Assembly: GCF_000744815.1 (NCBI RefSeq)
Contig: NZ_JQMQ01000004.1
Location: 744,001 to 808,000, forward strand
From: Phaeacidiphilus oryzae TH49
GTDB lineage: Bacteria > Actinomycetota > Actinomycetes > Streptomycetales > Streptomycetaceae
Reading direction: 5' to 3'
Length of the DNA: 64,000 nucleotides
Position numbers and translations under genes: made by a program. Shown piece after piece: positions 40,226 to 48,436 of this stretch (its first letter is position 1; the number at the start of each line of letters is the position of its first letter). Below the pieces are notes generated by a model. It was not told the DNA's origin. It saw only the letters and a list, made by a program, of their open reading frames with translations, and searched no databases.

Positions 40226-41158
40226 TCACTTCGAGTCGATGCGTGCCAGCGGGTCGGCGGAAGCGGCCAGAGCCCGGCGGGTCGCAGGCCACGCGTCCTC
40301 GTCGATGCCGAGGGCGGTGCGGAGGTAGGCCAGGGTGGCCTGCTGGACGGCCGCCACTCGCTCGGGGCTTTCGTCGGTGGTGCGGGTGTCGTTGGCTCCC
40401 TGGATGCCGCCGAGCCCGTGTTCCGCGCCGAAGAGGGTGAGGAGATCGGTGGCACCGGGGCTGAGGCGGTAGCCGTCGGTGAACCAGTCCGGACCCCGCA
40501 CCGTCAGCGGAGACTGGTCATGGTCGCCGGCGACCATGAGGCTGGGCGTCTTCAGTTCGGTGAAGTCGGGGCTCATGAACGGGAAGTACTGGGCGGCGAG
40601 CGGGCTCAGGTCCGCGCCACCGGTACCGGGCAGGCAGAGCAGTACCGCCGCCTTCACCCGGGAGTCGGTCATGGTCTCACCGGGCGTGCCGTCAGTGTCG
40701 ACCACTCGGGCGCCCGCGAGAGTGCTGGCGGTCTGTGCGCCCCAGGAATGGCCGGCGACCGCGATGCGGTCGTGGTCGACGCGACCGGCCAGCCCGGGAA
40801 CGCCGGCCTCGACGGTGTCGAGCTGGTCCAGGATGCCGGTCAGGTCGTCGGTGCGGATACGCCAGACGAGAGGGGTGCGCGGGTCGTCGGGGGGCAGGCC
40901 CAGCGAGTCGAGATGGGTGGGCTGGACGACGACGAACCCGTGGGCGGCCCAGTGGTCGACCAGCGGCGCGTAGTCGTCCATGGTCAGGGTCATGCCGTGG
41001 GAGAAGAGGACGACGGGCAGGTCCTGGCCGGTCGTCGGCGCGGTGACCCGTACCTGCAGGTCCTGGCTGCGGTCGGGGGCTGCCAGGGTGACCGGCCTGA
41101 CGGAGACGACCGGGGTGGGGGAGTCGTTGCCGCCGGCGGCGGACGTGAAGTCGCTCAT
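40226..41158 (-). CDS. Alpha/beta hydrolase (PAF-acetylhydrolase/dienelactone-like)
   Basis: 310 aa. Segments LPVVLFSHGMTLTMDDYAPL (oxyanion loop), AVAGHSWGAQTAS (serine elbow), VAGDHDQSP (acid) and GAEHGLGG (His) give a complete catalytic triad. Family placement between PAF-acetylhydrolase and chlorophyllase/dienelactone types is approximate. Divergent from the TetR gene at 41286, with two operator boxes in between. The frame extends upstream, but ATG 41158 fits best. Confidence 0.85.
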   Translation of the reverse strand: MSDFTSAAGGNDSPTPVVSVRPVTLAAPDRSQDLQVRVTAPTTGQDLPVVLFSHGMTLTMDDYAPLVDHWAAHGFVVVQPTHLDSLGLPPDDPRTPLVWRIRTDDLTGILDQLDTVEAGVPGLAGRVDHDRIAVAGHSWGAQTASTLAGARVVDTDGTPGETMTDSRVKAAVLLCLPGTGGADLSPLAAQYFPFMSPDFTELKTPSLMVAGDHDQSPLTVRGPDWFTDGYRLSPGATDLLTLFGAEHGLGGIQGANDTRTTDESPERVAAVQQATLAYLRTALGIDEDAWPATRRALAASADPLARIDSK

Positions 41159-41224
41159 GAGTGGGTGCCTTTCTCTCGCAGGCCCAGTGGGCCGTGCCGT
41201 GCGGTGTCTGGCATCATCGGAATA

Positions 41225-41264
41225 CGGAGCACCGCTCCGATTCACGATACGGAACCGTGCTCCG
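41225..41264. promoter_or_regulatory. Two TetR operator boxes (CGGAGC-N3-GCTCCG)
   Basis: Box 1 (41225-41239) is CGGAGC ACC GCTCCG, perfect. Box 2 (41250-41264) is CGGAAC CGT GCTCCG with one mismatch. Each is embedded in a longer 25-nt direct repeat. They lie between divergent hydrolase and TetR genes, 25 bp apart centre to centre. Confidence 0.7.
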
Positions 41265-41285
41265 ATTTACAAGCGGGAGGTGCCC

Positions 41286-41924
41286 ATGGTGTCCACGGCC
41301 GACACGCCGCCGGCTGCCGCGGCCCGCAAGCGATCCGACGTCCGCCGAAACGAGCGCAGGCTTCTGGACGCGGCCGCGGCCGTGTTCGTCCGTAGCGGGG
41401 TCGACGCTCCGGTGCGGGAGATCGCCGCCGAAGCGGGCCTCGGCATGGGCACCGTCTACCGTCACTTCCCCACCCGGGCGGACCTGGTGGTCGCGGTCTT
41501 CCGGCACCAGGTCGACGAGCTCGCCGCCGCCGACGAACCCGCGGGGGTCGACACGCCCTACGAGGTCCTGCGGCGGTGGGTGCACCGGTTCGCCGACTTC
41601 CTGGTCACCAAGCACGGCCTCGCCGAGGCGCTCCACTCGGACCACGCCGGATTCGAGGCCCTGCACAACGAGTTCGTCGCACGCCTCCTTCCGGTGCTCG
41701 ACCGGCTCCTCGAAGACTCCGCCTCCGCCGGATGCACACGCTCCGGCGTACGGGCCTACGACTTCATCCTCGCCATCGGCAACCTGTGCATCGGAGTGGA
41801 GACCTTCCCCGACTACCGGGCGCGCCAGATGATCGACCTGCTGCTCGCCGGCCTCGCCCAGAACGCGCCGGCGCCGTCCCGGTGGCCGGTATCTGGAATC
41901 AACCCTTCCCCGACTGCAAGATGA
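41286..41924 (+). CDS. TetR family regulator
   Basis: 212 aa. Helix-turn-helix APVREIAAEAGLGMGTVYRHFPTRADLV at about residues 42-69; the family's typical AVFVRSGVDAP precedes it. GGGAGG lies before ATG 41286. The C-terminal domain is helical with LLAGLAQ near the end. It presumably binds the CGGAGC-N3-GCTCCG boxes and controls the divergent hydrolases. Confidence 0.9.
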   Translation: MVSTADTPPAAAARKRSDVRRNERRLLDAAAAVFVRSGVDAPVREIAAEAGLGMGTVYRHFPTRADLVVAVFRHQVDELAAADEPAGVDTPYEVLRRWVHRFADFLVTKHGLAEALHSDHAGFEALHNEFVARLLPVLDRLLEDSASAGCTRSGVRAYDFILAIGNLCIGVETFPDYRARQMIDLLLAGLAQNAPAPSRWPVSGINPSPTAR

Positions 41925-41951
41925 CTTGTAGTGTGACCGCATTCGGAAGCG

Positions 41952-41969
41952 ATCTTTCACATCTTTCGG
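41952..41969. repeat. Tandem 9-bp repeat before the RpiR gene
   Basis: ATCTTTCAC and ATCTTTCGG follow directly on each other, ending 8 nt before the RpiR start. They are A/T-richer than the surroundings. Could be a regulator half-site pair; compare the GAGTAAC tandem at the other RpiR gene. Confidence 0.4.
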
Positions 41970-41977
41970 GAGTGGCC

Positions 41978-42802
41978 ATGCTCGCTGAGCGCGTGGAGGC
42001 GTGCGGGTCCGAGCTGTCCAGGACCGATCGGCTCATCGCCAACTACCTGCTCGACTGCCTGGAGGAGGTGCCGTTCCTGCGGGCCGCGGAGATCGCCGGG
42101 CGGCTGGGGGTCAGTGCGGCGAGCGTGACCCGCTTCGCCCAGCGGCTCGGCTTCGACGGCTACCCGCGCCTGCAGGACGCCGTCCGCGCCGACCTGCGCG
42201 CGGTGCTGGCTCCGCCGGCGGGCGCCGCCGGCGCCGGCGCTCAGGGCGGCGGCCGGTACGCCCGGGTGTGGGACCGTGAGCTGCGCAACCTGGAGAAGCT
42301 GCGGGAGCTGCCGGACGACGTGCTGGACGCGGCCGCCCGGATGATCGCGGAGGCGGGGACGGTGTGGCTGCTCGGCGGCCTGGCCTCCGAGCCGGTGGCC
42401 GCGCACATGGCGTACTCGCTGGCGCGGGCGCGGCCGGGCGTGCGGAGGCTGACCTCCACGGTGCTCCACGACTACCAGCCGCTGCTCGACCTGAGCCCGA
42501 ACGACCTGCTGGTGGCGCTGACCTTCCGCCGCTACACCCGCAGCACGGGTGAGATCGGCCGGATGGTGGCCGCCCGCGGGGTGCCGATCCTTCTGATCAC
42601 CGACGACGGGACGCCCTCCCTCGCCAAGGACGCGGAGCTGGTGCTCAGGATCCCCGGGACTGCTCCCGGCGGCCTGCCCTCCACCACCGCGGCCTGCAGT
42701 CTGGGCCTGGCGCTCACCCTGGGCGTCATCGGGCATCTGGGGTCCGACCGGCTGGAGTCCGGCGAGCGACTCGTGGGGGAGATGGAGATCTGCGAGGGGT
42801 GA
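41978..42802 (+). CDS. MurR/RpiR family transcriptional regulator
   Basis: 274 aa. N-terminal RpiR helix-turn-helix (RAAEIAGRLGVSAASVTRFAQRLGFDGYPRLQDAV, spanning about 35-70) followed by an SIS domain (VWLLGGLASEPVAAHMAYSLA, LLVALTFRRYTRSTGEIGRMV). An Ala/Gly linker separates them. ATG 41978 has GGGAG upstream, with GTG 41972 also open. It stands 64 nt before the NodB-like gene on the same strand and probably leads and controls the operon 42867-48361. Confidence 0.9.
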   Translation: MLAERVEACGSELSRTDRLIANYLLDCLEEVPFLRAAEIAGRLGVSAASVTRFAQRLGFDGYPRLQDAVRADLRAVLAPPAGAAGAGAQGGGRYARVWDRELRNLEKLRELPDDVLDAAARMIAEAGTVWLLGGLASEPVAAHMAYSLARARPGVRRLTSTVLHDYQPLLDLSPNDLLVALTFRRYTRSTGEIGRMVAARGVPILLITDDGTPSLAKDAELVLRIPGTAPGGLPSTTAACSLGLALTLGVIGHLGSDRLESGERLVGEMEICEG

Positions 42803-42866
42803 CTCCAGACCGATCCCGCGTCCCCTCGCCACAGCGGAAGAACAGCAGAGGAAGGGAAGAGCACTG

Positions 42867-43820
42867 ATGGCAGACGAGAACGGCGAAGAACCCTGGCAGT
42901 GGAGCGAAGCCACCTGGCGGGGCCAGGTGGAACGGGTCCGCGCCGGCCGCCCACTGCGGCCTTCGAGCTGGCCGGGCGGGGCACGGGTCGCGGTCGCCCT
43001 GTCCTTCGACTCCGACCACGAGACCCCCGCGCTGCGGGACGGTGAGACCCGCCCGGGCAAGCTCTCGCAGGGCGAGTACGGCTCCCGGGTCGCCGCGCCC
43101 AAGATCGTGCGGCTGCTGCGCCGGTTCGGCGTCCCGGCCAGTTTCTACATGCCGGCGGTGTCGGCACTGCTGCACCCGGAAGAGGCCCGCGGCTACGTGG
43201 AGGAGGGCCACGAGGTGGGCATCCACGGCTGGATCCACGAGCGGAACATGCTGCTCGGCCCGGCCGACGAACGCGAGTTGCAGCTGCGCAGCGCGGACAC
43301 CCTGGAGCGGGTCACCGGCGTCCGGCCGGTCGGCATCCGCACCCCCTCCTGGGACTTCTCCGACCACACGCTGGCCATCTCGGCCGAGATGGGCCTCCTC
43401 TACGACTCGTCGCTGATGGCCGACGACGACCCCTACGAACTCCTCGCCGACGGCCGTCCCACCGGCCTGGTGGAGATCCCGGTGGAGTGGATCCGGGACG
43501 ACGCGCCCTACTTCATGATGGAGCGCTACGCCGGCCTCCGCCCCTACACCCCGCCCCGTGCCGTACTGGACATCTGGCGCGACGAGTTCGACCAGGCGTA
43601 TCGCGAGGGCGGCGTCTTCCAGCTGACCATGCATCCGCACATCATCGGCCACCGCTCCCGGCTGGTGGTCCTGGAGGAACTGCTCTCCCACATCGCCGGG
43701 CACTCCGACGTCTGGTACGCCACCCACGCGCAACTGGCCGCGTACGTGGCCGAGGAGGCTCGGCTCGGCACGGCGGCGGCCTCCGAGGCGGCCCGCACAG
43801 CGGAAGGAAGAGACCGATGA
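42867..43820 (+). CDS. NodB-fold amidohydrolase (polysaccharide deacetylase family, PuuE/HpPgdA-like)
   Basis: 317 aa, no signal peptide, so it acts in the cytoplasm and not on the cell wall. NodB landmarks: SFDSDHETPALRDG (Asp-x-Asp region), FYMPAVSALLHPEE, VGIHGWIHE (metal His), GIRTPSWDFSDHT and LTMHPHIIGHR. This subgroup contains PuuE allantoinase and cyclic imide hydrolases, which open rings rather than deacetylate sugars. Combined with the M20 peptidase downstream, cleavage of an amide or imide ring is the best inference. Substrate unknown. Confidence 0.82.
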   Translation: MADENGEEPWQWSEATWRGQVERVRAGRPLRPSSWPGGARVAVALSFDSDHETPALRDGETRPGKLSQGEYGSRVAAPKIVRLLRRFGVPASFYMPAVSALLHPEEARGYVEEGHEVGIHGWIHERNMLLGPADERELQLRSADTLERVTGVRPVGIRTPSWDFSDHTLAISAEMGLLYDSSLMADDDPYELLADGRPTGLVEIPVEWIRDDAPYFMMERYAGLRPYTPPRAVLDIWRDEFDQAYREGGVFQLTMHPHIIGHRSRLVVLEELLSHIAGHSDVWYATHAQLAAYVAEEARLGTAAASEAARTAEGRDR

Positions 43821-45226
43821 GACAGCGCCCGGCCGAGTCCGGCCCCCCGCGACCGGCGTCCGTACCCGGTGCCGCCGACCCCGCGGGCGCCACGGCAGAA
43901 ACGGCAAGCGTGGAAGGCAGGGCAGGGGCGGAAGGCGCGCAAGGCACCGCAGGCACCGCGCGGACCGACGCCGCGGTCCGCCGCCGGGCGATCTGGGCCG
44001 GGGCTGTCGGCAACACCGTGGAGTGGGTGGACTGGGCGGTGTACTCCACCTTCGCCTCGGTCTTCGGCGGACAGTTCTTCCCCTCCCACGCCCCCGAGGC
44101 GGCCCTGCTGTCCACCCTCGCGGTCTTCGCCGTCGGCTTCGTGATGCGACCGGTCGGCGGAGCCGTGCTCGGCGTCTACGGCGACCGGCACGGCCGCAAG
44201 AAGGGGATGACGCTGACCATCTCGCTGATGGCCGGCGCCGCCCTGGTGATCGCGGTCTGCCCCGGCTACTCCACCATCGGGGTCGCGGCCCCGATCGTGC
44301 TGGTACTGGCCCGGCTGGTGCAGGGCTTCTCGGCGGGCGGCGAGTTCGGCACCTCCTCGGCCTTCCTGGTGGAGTCCGCGGCCCCGGCCCGGCGCGCCCT
44401 GGCCGGCTCCTGGCAGCAGGTCTCGGTCGGCGCGGGCACCCTGATCGCCTCTGTGACCGGCACCATCCTCACCAGCACCCTCGACGACCACGCTCTGCAG
44501 ACCTGGGGCTGGCGGCTGGCCTTCGCCCTGGCCGGGCTGCTCGGTCTGATCGGCCTGTGGCTGCGGACCTCGGTGGAGGAGACCGAGTCCTTCCAGCGGG
44601 CCGGCGGCGGACGGCCCGAACGGCCCCACCCGCTGCGCACGATGCTCGTCGAGCACCCCCGGGCGGCCCTGCGGGTGGCCGGAGTGACGGTGGCGGGCAC
44701 CCTGATCTACTACCTGTGGGTCAGCTACATGCCCAACTACGTCCACGTCACCACGGGGATGCCACTGAGCCGGGCACTGCTGGCCAACAGCATCTCGCTG
44801 GTGGTCTTCCTGGTGCTGCTCCCCTTCGGCGGGATGCTCTCCGACCGGATCGGCCGCAAGCCGACCATGCTCGCCTTCGCCGGCGGGTTCCTGGTCCTCG
44901 CCTGGCCGCTGTTCCACCTGGTCCAGGGCGGCTTCTGGTCGCTGCTCGCGGTGGAGCTGATCGGCGTGGTGCTGCTGGTCGGCTACTCGGCCAACTGCGC
45001 GGTGATCATGGCCGAGCAGTTCCCCCCGGAGGTGCGCACCACCGGCATCGCCCTGCCCTACGCACTGGCGGTGGCCGTGTTCGGCGGCACCGCCCCGTAC
45101 ATCACCACCTGGATGAGCGCCCACGGCGCCCGCGGACTGGTCTGGATCTACCTCTCCGCCGCGGCCCTGGTCGGCGTCCTCGTCTACGCCACCATGCCCG
45201 AGACCAAAGGCAAGGAGATCGAGTGA
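43817..45226 (+). CDS. MFS transporter, metabolite:H+ symporter type
   Basis: 469 aa, ATGA overlap with the NodB-like gene. A 50-residue Ala/Gly/Glu/Thr-rich leader precedes twelve helices. Typical features of the ProP/KgtP/ShiA group are GNTVEWVDWAVYSTFASVFGGQFFP at helix 1, GDRHGRKKGMTLTISLM, and VQGFSAGGEFGTSSAFLVESA. These carriers import small carboxylates, betaines or aromatic acids with protons. Most likely brings in the operon's substrate. Confidence 0.9.
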   Translation: MRQRPAESGPPRPASVPGAADPAGATAETASVEGRAGAEGAQGTAGTARTDAAVRRRAIWAGAVGNTVEWVDWAVYSTFASVFGGQFFPSHAPEAALLSTLAVFAVGFVMRPVGGAVLGVYGDRHGRKKGMTLTISLMAGAALVIAVCPGYSTIGVAAPIVLVLARLVQGFSAGGEFGTSSAFLVESAAPARRALAGSWQQVSVGAGTLIASVTGTILTSTLDDHALQTWGWRLAFALAGLLGLIGLWLRTSVEETESFQRAGGGRPERPHPLRTMLVEHPRAALRVAGVTVAGTLIYYLWVSYMPNYVHVTTGMPLSRALLANSISLVVFLVLLPFGGMLSDRIGRKPTMLAFAGGFLVLAWPLFHLVQGGFWSLLAVELIGVVLLVGYSANCAVIMAEQFPPEVRTTGIALPYALAVAVFGGTAPYITTWMSAHGARGLVWIYLSAAALVGVLVYATMPETKGKEIE

Positions 45227-46083
45227 GCACGACCAGCAGGACCGAACCACTGGGGAGGCCGCGGCACGTCCTGGTCACCGGAGCGGCCGGCGGGATCGGC
45301 GCCGCGATCTGCGCGGCCTTCGCCGCCGAGGGCTGCACGATCACCGCGGCCGACCTCCGCGAGGAGGAACTCGGCGCCCTGGCCGAGGAGTTGCGGCAAC
45401 GGCACGGCGTACCGGTCGGACCGCTGGCCGCCGACCTGTCGGACGCCGAGGCGGCGGCCGGGCTGGTGGCGCGCGCGGCCGAGTCGGCCGGCGAGCCCGA
45501 TGTGCTGGTCAATGCGGCGGGCATCTACCCGGCCACCCCGCTGCCGGAGATGACCGCGGCGCTGTGGGACCGGGTGATGGACATCAACGTCCGGGCCGCC
45601 ATGCTGACCAGTACCGCCTTCGCGGATCTGCGGATCGCCGCGGGCCGCCCGGGCGCCGTGGTCAACATCAGCTCGGGTGCCGCACTGCGGGCCCGGCCGG
45701 GTGCCGCGCACTACTGCGCGTCCAAGGCGGCGCTGGAGATGCTCACCCGTGGCTGCGCGATCGAGTACGGCCCGTACGGAATCCGGGTGAACGCGGTCTC
45801 ACCGGGGTTCGTCACCGTCGACAGCGCGGTCAACCCGATCTCCCCGGAGTACGCCGCCGCCGTCTCGGTCAACCCGCTGGGGCGGGCGGGGGAGCCGGGC
45901 GAGATCGCCGCCGCGGTGCGCTGGCTGGCGGGACCCGAGTCGCTGTGGACCACCGGTGCGGTGCTGCGGGTGGACGGCGGGTCCTCGGCGGGCACCACCG
46001 CACTGCCCACCCATTGGCGCGGCCCCTCCGAGATCCAGGCGGGCCGGACGACCGAACAGAGCGAGGGGACAGCGGCGCGATGA
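45223..46083 (+). CDS. SDR family oxidoreductase
   Basis: 286 aa from GTG, 4-nt overlap (GTGA) with the MFS gene. Classical SDR: VTGAAGGIGAAICAAFA, VNAAGIYP, NISSGAALRARPGAAHYCASKAALEML (Ser-Tyr-Lys triad) and VDGGSSAG near the end. A 24-residue C-terminal extension follows the fold. NAD(P)-dependent alcohol/keto conversion of an intermediate is expected. Confidence 0.9.
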   Translation: MSTTSRTEPLGRPRHVLVTGAAGGIGAAICAAFAAEGCTITAADLREEELGALAEELRQRHGVPVGPLAADLSDAEAAAGLVARAAESAGEPDVLVNAAGIYPATPLPEMTAALWDRVMDINVRAAMLTSTAFADLRIAAGRPGAVVNISSGAALRARPGAAHYCASKAALEMLTRGCAIEYGPYGIRVNAVSPGFVTVDSAVNPISPEYAAAVSVNPLGRAGEPGEIAAAVRWLAGPESLWTTGAVLRVDGGSSAGTTALPTHWRGPSEIQAGRTTEQSEGTAAR

Positions 46084-47123
46084 GTGACCACGGCACCGAG
46101 GAATCGACCTACACCGTCGTCGGCGGCGGGGCGATCGGCGGAACCCTCGCCTACCACCTGGCCGCGGCCGGTATTCCGGTCCGGATCGTGGACGCCGACG
46201 CCGAGCATGTGACGGCGCTTCGCGAGCACGGCCTGACCCTGATCACCCCGGACGGCGAGCACACCGCCCGGATAGCGGCCTTCACCCCACCGGAGGCGCC
46301 CGGCCCCCTGCACCGCGTTCTGCTCTGCGTCAAGGCGCAGGCCACCGGCGGAGCGCTGGACTGGATCGCGCCCCGGCTGGCTGAGGACGGCTTCGTCGTC
46401 TCCGTGCAGAACGGCCTCAACGAACCGCTCATCGCCGAACGCATCGGTGCCCACCGCACGGTTGCGGCCTTCGTCGACCTGTTCGCGGACGTCGAACGGC
46501 CCGGCGTGGTCCGGGACGGCGGCAGCGGCGCGCTCGTCCTGGGTGAGCTGGACCGCCGGCCCAGCGACCGGGTCGGCAGGCTGGTCGCGGACCTCCAGGC
46601 CTGGGGCCCGGCCCGGCAGAGCGAGAACGTCGAGGGTTTCCTCTGGGCCAAGCTGGCCTTCGGCGCGATGCTCACCGCCACCGCGCTGGCGGACGCCCCG
46701 ATGGCCGAACTCATCGACGGCCACCGGCCGTTGATGCATGCGCTGGCTGCCGAGGTGCAGCAGGTGGCGCTGGCACTCGGCATCCGGCTGGAACCCTTCG
46801 ACGCCTACGAGCCCTCCGCCTACCTGCCCGCCGCAGACCCCCGGCGCCGCGAGGCCGCCACCGACGCGCTGGTCGACTGGCTGCGCGGGCAGTCCAAGGA
46901 CCGCAGCGGCATCTGGCGGGACATCGCCGTCCGCCACCGCCCGGTCGAGGTCCACCACCACTACCGGCCCGTCCTCGCAGAGGCTGCCGCCCGGGGGGTG
47001 CCCGTGGTGCTGCTGCCCGCACTGCTGGCCCGGCTCGCCGAGGTGGAGGACGGCAGCCGGACGATGAGCCCGGACAACCTGGCCGAGCTGACCGCCCTCG
47101 TCCCGTCCGGAGAGGACCGATGA
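46080..47123 (+). CDS. Ketopantoate reductase (PanE/ApbA) family oxidoreductase
   Basis: 347 aa, ATGA overlap with the SDR gene. Rossmann motif VVGGGAIGGTLAYHLAAAG, LLCVKAQATGGALDWI, SVQNGLNEP, and the C-terminal-domain lysine in GFLWAKLAFGAMLTATALADA. HHHYRPVLAEAAARGVPV is atypical but near the usual substrate-site region. Its length exceeds usual PanE (about 300 aa). In a catabolic operon it likely interconverts an alpha-hydroxy and alpha-keto acid. Confidence 0.87.
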   Translation: MSDHGTEESTYTVVGGGAIGGTLAYHLAAAGIPVRIVDADAEHVTALREHGLTLITPDGEHTARIAAFTPPEAPGPLHRVLLCVKAQATGGALDWIAPRLAEDGFVVSVQNGLNEPLIAERIGAHRTVAAFVDLFADVERPGVVRDGGSGALVLGELDRRPSDRVGRLVADLQAWGPARQSENVEGFLWAKLAFGAMLTATALADAPMAELIDGHRPLMHALAAEVQQVALALGIRLEPFDAYEPSAYLPAADPRRREAATDALVDWLRGQSKDRSGIWRDIAVRHRPVEVHHHYRPVLAEAAARGVPVVLLPALLARLAEVEDGSRTMSPDNLAELTALVPSGEDR

Positions 47124-47167
47124 ACGCCCGGAGAGGACCGATGAACGCCCGGAGAGGACCGATGAAC
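47107..47167. repeat. Triplicated 21-bp ribosome-site/start unit
   Basis: The unit CCGGAGAGGACCGATGAACG (plus C) occurs at 47107-47127, 47128-47148 and 47149-47167 (last copy ends ATGAACAT). Each copy has GGAGAGG eight bases or so before an in-frame ATG, at 47120, 47141 and 47162. The first ATG overlaps the stop of the previous gene. Confidence 0.9.
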
Positions 47168-48361
47168 ATCCGCCCCGAGACCCCCGCCACCGCGGCGGAC
47201 CGCCGCGCCCAGCTCTCCCGGCTGCGCGACTGGGTGGCCCTTCAGCGCACGGCCATGCTCGCCGACCTGCGGCGGTACGTGAACCTGGAGACCCCCAGCG
47301 ACGACCGCGGATGCCTCCAGGCCGCCCTGCCGCTCATCGAGCGTTGGCTGGTCGACTCCCTCGGCACCCCCGAACGCCGCCGGCGGGTGGACGGCGGCGA
47401 CTACGGTGACACCCTGGTGCTGGACTGGTCCGGCACCGGCGACGCACCGGTCGTCCTGCTGTGCCACTACGACACCGTCTGGAGCCGCGGGACGGTCGAG
47501 CGGCGTTCGTTCGCGCTCGACGGGGACCGGGCCACCGGGCCGGGCATCTTCGACATGAAGGCCGGACTGGTGCAGGCGGTGTGGGCGCTGCGCGCCCTGG
47601 ACGCGGCGGGCCTGCCCCGCCCGGCGGTCCGCCTCGTCCTCAACGGCGACGAGGAGGTCGGCAGCCTCTCCTCGCGTCCGGTCATCGAGGCCGAGGCGGC
47701 CGGGGCGCCGGCCGTGCTGGTCTTCGAGGCCTCCGCCGACAGCGCGGTGAAGACCGCCCGCAAGGGCGTCGGCCTCTTCCGCCTGACCGCGACCGGCCGG
47801 GAGGCGCACGCCGGACTCGATCCCACCAAGGGGGTCAGCGCCGTCGACGAGATCGCCCGCGCGATCCTGGCCGTCCACGGCCTGTCCCGCCCGGAGGCGG
47901 GCACCACGGTCAACGTCGGCACCGTGCACGGCGGCACCCGCAGCAACGTCACCGCCGGCCGGGCCGTCGCCGACCTGGACGTCCGGGTCGCCGACCGGAG
48001 CGAGGCCGAGCGCATCGACCGCGGGCTGGCCGCCCTGCGGCCCCACCACCCCGAGGCCTCGATCGAGGTCGGCGGTGAGTGGAACCGCCCGGTCATGGAA
48101 CGCACCCCCGGCGGCGCCCGGTTGTACGACCTGGCCCGCCGGGTGGCCTCGGACCTGGGCTTCGCACTGCGGGAGTGCTCGGTCGGCGGGGCCAGCGACG
48201 GCAACTTCGCGGCCGCCCTGGGCCTGCCGGTCCTGGACGGTCTGGGCGCGGTCGGCGACGGCGCGCACGCCCGCAGCGAGCACATCAGCGTCAGCGGGAT
48301 GACCGAGCGCTGCGCGCTGGCCGCCGGCGTCCTGCTGGAGCTGGGCACCCCGGTGGCCTGA
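47120..48361 (+). CDS. M20 family metallopeptidase (carboxypeptidase G2-like)
   Basis: 413 aa from the first ATG; two further in-frame ATGs (47141, 47162), each with its own ribosome site, would shorten it by 7 or 14 residues. M20 motifs: LLCHYDTVWSRGT (zinc His/Asp), GPGIFDMKAGLVQAV, LNGDEEVGSLSSR (Glu pair), DSAVKTARKGVG and GREAHAGLDPTKGVSA (dimerisation domain). Should hydrolyse an acyl- or carbamoyl-amino acid, for example the ring-opened product from the NodB-like enzyme. Last gene of the operon; a hairpin follows. Confidence 0.9.
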   Translation: MNARRGPMNARRGPMNIRPETPATAADRRAQLSRLRDWVALQRTAMLADLRRYVNLETPSDDRGCLQAALPLIERWLVDSLGTPERRRRVDGGDYGDTLVLDWSGTGDAPVVLLCHYDTVWSRGTVERRSFALDGDRATGPGIFDMKAGLVQAVWALRALDAAGLPRPAVRLVLNGDEEVGSLSSRPVIEAEAAGAPAVLVFEASADSAVKTARKGVGLFRLTATGREAHAGLDPTKGVSAVDEIARAILAVHGLSRPEAGTTVNVGTVHGGTRSNVTAGRAVADLDVRVADRSEAERIDRGLAALRPHHPEASIEVGGEWNRPVMERTPGGARLYDLARRVASDLGFALRECSVGGASDGNFAAALGLPVLDGLGAVGDGAHARSEHISVSGMTERCALAAGVLLELGTPVA

Positions 48362-48378
48362 GCGCGCGCCACGCCGGG

Positions 48379-48427
48379 GCGGTGCCCGGCCCCGACGGCC
48401 TCCTCCGTCGGCGGGGCCGGGCACCGC
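48379..48427. terminator. 16-bp hairpin between convergent operons
   Basis: GCGGTGCCCGGCCCCG (48379-48394) pairs perfectly with CGGGGCCGGGCACCGC (48412-48427); an inner ACGG/CCGT extends the stem with a small bulge. It lies between the stops of the M20 gene and ssuD and should end both transcripts. Confidence 0.8.
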
Positions 48428-48436
48428 AGGCCGTGT

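Noticed and set aside
43544-45250. 568-codon minus frame under the MFS gene
   Set aside because: Histidine/glutamine/glycine-rich shadow of a membrane protein gene.
41978-48361. Secondary-metabolite or cell-wall cluster because of the deacetylase-family gene
   Set aside because: The NodB-like protein has no export signal and its neighbours are catabolic enzymes and a carrier; no biosynthetic core enzyme is present.
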